Origin: Orthonyx spaldingii
Lineage: Eukaryota > Chordata > Aves > Passeriformes > Orthonychidae
Assembly (NCBI GenBank): GCA_013397795.1
Contig: VZTJ01002475.1
Coordinates: 69,403-133,402, forward strand
Direction: 5' to 3'
DNA length: 64,000 bases
Shown: piece after piece, positions 59,521-64,000 of the stretch
Layout: each line of letters begins with the position of its first letter
How positions within the stretch are numbered: the first letter of the stretch is position 1
Translations under genes and position numbers: made by a program
The notes under the pieces: model-generated
Database searches by the model: none
Told to the model about the DNA's origin: nothing
The model's input: the letters and a program-made list of their open reading frames with translations, nothing else

Positions 59521-59760
59521 GAGGAAGGATGCCAAGGGAGTTGGTTGAAGCAGGTAGCAGCTCTTTAACTAACACAGACCTGAACGCCCAGGGTACGATG
59601 TTTTTGTGAGATGCTCCACCAAGATCACTCCAGTAAGCCAACGCGTTTTGGGAGAAGAAATGGTTGACAGAAAGGCCAGCGAGCCACATATGGCTGCAGT
59701 GCATGTCAGTCACAGCAACCTAATGCGTTCAGAAGTTCCAAATGCCTTTTAAAGCTAATG
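59521..59760. promoter_or_regulatory. Candidate conserved non-coding element beside the MIR
   Basis: CpG-retaining mixed sequence with GGTACGATGTTTTTGTGAGA near 59592, CCAACGCGTTTTGGGAGAAG near 59638 and AACCTAATGCGTTCAGAAGT near 59718. The CCAACGCGTTTTGG core is an imperfect palindrome (59638-59651). No gene is visible. Confidence 0.3.
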
Positions 59761-62720
59761 GGCTGTGCACTAACAGCTCCTGGCCCTGGCATCCAGGCTA
59801 GCAGCTGGTGCCCCTAATTGGTAGCCCCGAGGATGAGCATGTGGGCAGGGGACTGGGTTCCAGGAGCAGGGACGGATTAGGAACCCTGCCTCGCTCATTC
59901 CCTCGTTCAGCATGGTCTTTAATCAAGATGAAAAGTCAAGAGACCGCGAGGGGGTAACAAACAGCAGCTTTGCCCGATTACCAGTGTCCAGCTCACCCAG
60001 AGCTGACAGGCACTGCCTGGAACAGCTTGTGAGACTGCCTGAGCTGCAGCTGCTCTTCTTCCCCGTGCTGTGTGCTGGACAAGGCTGCAAACAGCACCAC
60101 AGACCAGCAGGCCTGTCTCTGACCTTTTTGGGGATGCAGCTTATTTGAGGGGTGGATGTCAAGTTGGATAAAAGCATCCAAACACCTCCAGCTAAGCCCA
60201 GCAGGAACGAACAGCCTGTCTGACATGGGCTGGTAACACCTACCAGTGACAGCATCAGCAGCTCTCCTCCTTTTCCCCTCCTGGTCTCTGCCTTGAGGGG
60301 CGTGGAGGAGCCTTGCCTTGTAAGGCAGGGCCATGGCAGAGAGAGCAAGAGCACTGCAATGGCCAAGGAATGCTGTCAGGCAGCTGAAGCTGTTCAAGGA
60401 GATGCCAGGCATTGCTGAAGGAAGGATGGAATGATCCAGACCACGGCAAGAGGGTGGTTTGGAAGCTGATGTGTTACTTGAGCTGTGCAGAGCAGTGGGC
60501 ACCACCTGTCCTCGATGGCAGGAGGTTACCAGGCACCCTCTGATGTCCATTTTTAACCCAGCAATTAAAGTTTTGATGTTCCCTGTGAAGCTTGACCTGG
60601 AATTAGCCCATCTGAACACCCTCTGCCCCTGTCCCCTCCAGAGCTGGGGTGGCTCAGACACAAAATCCCTGCAGCTGCTGAGGGTCTCCTGCTGATGCCC
60701 TGCAGATGATCTAGGACCCACCCCAGTCTCCTGGGTGAATTGGGATAATTAAAATTGATAATCTTTTGGGGAGACTCTTCCTGCTCTGCTGACTGAGGGT
60801 TTGCAGCCCCCAGATTTTGTCAGATCTCAGAACTCTTGTTATCTTCCCAGTAACTTCCACTTAGTGGTTCCAGATGATGCAGTGGAGACCAGAATGTCAC
60901 AGTGAGACGCAGAAAGAGATCACCAGCTCTAAGCACACTCATCGTTAACCTTCCCACTGTTCTCCAGAAATATCCTTTCCCACTACGCTTGTGACTGAGT
61001 CTGAACCTTGCTCCAGATGGCAGTGGGCTGAGGAGATGAAATTTTCCTGCAGTCAGAGCTCAGAGATGCACAAAAGAGGGAAATTGTGAAATTGCAATGA
61101 CAGGGTTGTTTGGGTAGCTTGTGATGTTCTGGCTTTAGAGAAATCCATGCCTAATGTGCCTGCATGGCAAGGTAAACTAAAGACCATATAATTCTATTTA
61201 AGCTTAACATAACAGGAAGAAACTCATGTCTCCTGGACTCCTGGCTTGTCTGCAAGCATTAGGGCTGGTTTCTACACGTGCTGCTCAGGCACTCCATGTT
61301 AAAGAGCTTAGCATAAAGTATTTCTGGGATTTGGTTGCCACAGAGCTTAAAGGCTTGGCTCTGCCATACTCACACTTCCCTTAGAGGATGAGGCACAATG
61401 TGACTGTTCAGGGTTCATGAAGGAGAAAGGCTCCATGGGCCTGGCACACCCCAGCTTTTCTCCCTGCTGCCCTGCTGCTGAAGGGATTTTGCTGCTTATT
61501 TTTTTCTAGTTGTCACGAGGCTGAGCTCGGGATGAGGATGGAAAGCTCTTCCAGGAGCCAGGCTGGAGCTGTGAATGGAGTTTGTTTCGTGCAGTGATGG
61601 GATAAGAACCTGGGATTTGGAGTGCTGGGGTGAACTGCTCCCCTTAGCAAAGGCAGTCATGAGTGGATGGTGCCTTGCAGAGCTGGAGGCTCGACAGGGA
61701 GTAAGGGAGCACCTTGCAACGCTGTGAGGTGTGGTGCTGCATCTCTCTGTGTCATGGTATCCCATGGGGAAGGCTGAATTCCTTGGAGCTGGTGGAGTCT
61801 GGGCATATCTTGAACTCTCTCTCCACTTTTCCTCACTTTATTTCTCTTTCTATTTCACTTCTATTGGCATTTGTCACTGAATTTTCTCTCTCCACCTTGC
61901 TGTTTCGTTCTCCTGAGCTTAACAGTTCCATTTCCCAGCCTGGAACGGTCAGGAATGTTTGAACTCAGCAAATATTTTCTCTTCTTTTCAGTATGGGACT
62001 TAAAATGTTAGCTGAGTTTTAATACAGCATCGTGATTGGCAGTGTGTTGAGGTTAGAGCACTGGATATTAAACATGCAAAGAGATACTTTTCACAAAAGC
62101 TGCATCATCTTTCACTGTATATTAATAATGCAGGGAGTTCTAGATCGTCTGTCCCTGTCCCTGCTGCTGCATTTTGATACACCCACATGGATGAGCAAAA
62201 CACAACAGGGTGTTCCCTGAGCTTTTCCCTTCTCCCCACCAGTCAATTTTAGAGATTCTGTACAGGAAACCAAGGCTGTGTCCTGGCAGCACTATTTTGG
62301 TAATGTCCAGGTGTGGGGTCTGGACACGACCTGGCATGGGGTGGGTGTGTTCTGAAAGCTTGTGTTGGTGCAGCCCTCGATGCTGCCCTGGATCACTTAC
62401 AGGGTCCTCTCCTGTGCCAAACAGTGAAACCCAATTCCCACTCACGTCTCTGATCTCTGTCTCACACCACTGCAGGCTGTGAGCATCCATCACCCAGCAC
62501 ACTCCTTCCTGGAAAACTCTAGGACACTAGAAGGAGCCTGCAGGGAGCTGGGGAGTTTATTAGGTCACCCTCTGACCCTGAGGCTCCAGTGGGCTTCCAC
62601 AGGGTAGTGTAGACTTTTGAAGCCTGACCTGTGGTGTGTGTCTCCCATAACAAGAATTTTTGTTGAAAAGGTGGGAGGGAGCTGCACTGCTGAGCTCCAA
62701 AGGCGGGCAGAGCCTGCACA
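59761..62720. other. Non-coding sequence, largely GC-rich
   Basis: The longest minus-strand frame in the right half (59993-60721, 242 codons, opening with a non-ATG codon) lies here; its product is unfamiliar and no promoter, acceptor or polyadenylation context supports it. AT-richer sequence at 61.1-61.3 and 61.95-62.15 kb is unremarkable. No transposon is recognised. Confidence 0.45.
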
Positions 62721-62721
62721 G

Positions 62722-62769
62722 ATGGGGTGGGCTGGGGTGGGATGGGCTGGGATGGGCTGGGGTGGACTG
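62722..62769 (+). repeat. 10-bp G-rich minisatellite with strong G-quadruplex potential
   Basis: About four to five copies of a TGGGATGGGC/TGGGGTGGGC-like unit. Eight consecutive runs of three or four G occur between 62724 and 62762, separated by loops of only one or two bases (T, CT, AT). This satisfies the standard G-quadruplex pattern twice over on the plus strand. Confidence 0.88.
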
Positions 62770-63480
62770 CCAGCTCCCAGCTACTGCTGCTTCCTCCCCA
62801 GGCAGGGTCCCTACAGGAGTGACAGGAGGAACCTGGGCTCTTTCCCCGTGCACTGCAAGATGTTTTTCTTCATGAAGTTCAGCTCTCCTTGTCTGGGTAC
62901 CTGCAGGAGGCAGGACTGAAGTGAGCAGCACCCCTTTGCTCCATCATCTCTGCAAACTGGGCTGGCCTTGGTGTGGAAATCCAGGGTCCCAGGTCTCCCC
63001 TCCAGCTGGTAGGCACAGCTGCCACCTGCCTGTGTGGGCAAACACTGGCAGCTGCTGCTGAAATGCTCCAGCTGCCCAAAATGCTCCAAAAGCCCCAGTG
63101 CAGCTCTGCTGTGTTATTCCAAACACTGGAGTGACCTACGCTCCTCCTTTAGCCCCTGTTGCATTCCCAGAGCTGACAGTGGTGGCAGGAGCTCAGCTCA
63201 GGGTGGGATTTCCCTTGCTGGTGTCAGAGCTGGGTGCCCAGCTGGAGCTGTGCCCTGCTCGGGGCGAGCATGAGGAGATTTGTGTCCTCAGGGCAGCTCG
63301 TGGGAGAGGGGACATTGCTGGGGAAAGGCCCAGCACCTGCAGAGTCACAGCCAGAGCCCCAGGGACAGCAGGGCTGGGACTGAGGGTGACTTTCTGCAGA
63401 GAAACACTCTGGGACTCTCTGGAGCAACAGGGACAAGGACTGAGGCTCCCAGAGCTCTCGCAGGCACTGGCACATCGTAG
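62770..63480. other. GC-rich non-coding sequence
   Basis: Overlapping frames on both strands (a 142-codon plus-strand frame begins at 63098), none with recognisable protein similarity. The high GC makes long frames likely by chance. Confidence 0.45.
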
Positions 63481-63670
63481 CCCCCAGACTGATGTCATTA
63501 ACGAGACATCCTGCTTTCTGCAATAATGTGTTTTGTGTGACTCACCCTAATGAACAAAAACCAATGCCATGGGCCCCCTAATGGAACTCCTGGTCTTTAT
63601 GTCCCAGTGCTTGCTATGAATTATTTAAGACATCTGGAGGGGTTGGTGAGTAATGAAATCTTTGCTGGTT
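63481..63670. promoter_or_regulatory. Weak candidate conserved non-coding element
   Basis: An abrupt AT-rich island in GC-rich DNA: GATGTCATTAACGAGACATC near 63491, CTGCAATAATGTGTTTTGTG near 63519 and TGCTATGAATTATTTAAGAC near 63612. GATGTCATTAACGAGACATC contains the imperfect dyad GATGTC/GACATC. Confidence 0.33.
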
Positions 63671-64000
63671 CTGTCTCACCTCAGATGGCCTCAGAGGTCT
63701 GGTGAGCAGCTTTGGTTCTGTTTCAGTCTCGTCCTTCACCTGCAGAGCAGCCAGCTTGAAAATTTCTCTGTGTTCTTGTCCTCTACTTTCACTTAGCTCT
63801 TGGCTATGTTTCATTTGCCCTCTCCCAGCTTAGACAGTGAGATTTGTCTTCCAGTGTCACCTGTCTGCCTTGGGTGGGCTGAATCTGGGTCTGCCAGAAA
63901 GGAAGAGGATCTTACTCAGGGAAATGTGTGCAAGGTGTGCTTAAACACTGCCCAGCATCCAAACTCTTGGGTTTCACAGCCCCTCTCCCTTGCAGGTGAG
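63671..64000. other. Non-coding right edge
   Basis: No supported feature. The last bases (ctctcccttgcaggtgag) contain a splice-acceptor-like pyrimidine-CAG immediately followed by GTGAG. The window ends there, so an exon starting at the edge cannot be judged. Confidence 0.4.

Noticed and set aside
1..64000. CRISPR arrays, bacterial operons, tRNA or rRNA genes, intact viral genes
   Set aside because: None is visible. The sequence has vertebrate (avian) repeat content throughout, and no cloverleaf or regular spacer array was found.

Overview
The window reads as avian nuclear DNA, probably from a passerine or another neoavian bird. The main evidence is about ten 5'-truncated CR1 LINE fragments with the bird-type 3' end: a ctgtggctgcccc block, a gg-cccttccaacc block, and a tail of short ATTCTATG-like repeats with no poly(A). 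One solo LTR of endogenous-retrovirus type and two degraded MIR SINE remnants, which are expected in any amniote genome, fit this. The species and locus cannot be named from the sequence alone.

I find no protein-coding exon, tRNA, rRNA or recognisable ncRNA that I can defend. All open frames are short (at most about 250 codons), many overlap CR1 copies or a tandem repeat whose period is a multiple of three, and none gives a recognisable protein. The window is best described as intergenic or deep intronic DNA. Long AT-rich, repeat-free blocks alternate with GC-richer, rapidly evolving stretches. The AT-rich blocks are dense in homeodomain, POU, FOX and MEF2-like words and short dyads, and they look like candidate conserved non-coding elements (CNEs). 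That is the usual texture of a gene desert or giant intron around a developmental gene, but conservation was not measured.

Layout: 0.4-0.8 kb holds a 12-bp minisatellite with a 60-bp higher-order unit and a one-base N. 1.3-1.9 kb holds a CR1 scrap and a solo LTR with a 6-bp target-site duplication. 2.9-5.4 kb holds candidate CNEs. A CR1 lies at 6.35 kb. 9.4-11.0 kb holds candidate CNEs. A TATTTTTA-rich tract abuts a CR1 tail at 12.2-12.5 kb. A MEF2-word-containing candidate CNE lies at 16.9-17.1 kb. A convergent CR1 pair lies at 19.7-21.1 kb, followed by an AT-rich block at 21.5-22.0 kb. A reverse CR1 lies at 27.4 kb. The most AT-rich block is at 30.0-30.4 kb. A GGGGTTTT-like tract with a 14-base gap lies at 31.2-31.3 kb, with CR1s at 31.7 and 32.7 kb. 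A strand-asymmetric T/C/G tract runs into a CpG-dense patch at 34.9-35.4 kb. A CR1 lies at 37.35 kb, a candidate CNE with nested dyads at 41.0-41.4 kb, a MIR at 42.7 kb, a T/G tract at 47.2 kb, the longest CR1 at 54.6 kb, a reverse MIR at 59.4 kb and a strong G-quadruplex minisatellite at 62.7 kb.

There are no genes here whose joint action can be described. I found no sign of an undescribed biological system. The items most worth checking are the candidate regulatory blocks, the solo LTR, the inverted CR1 pair, the G4 minisatellite and the two repeat arrays with assembly ambiguities.
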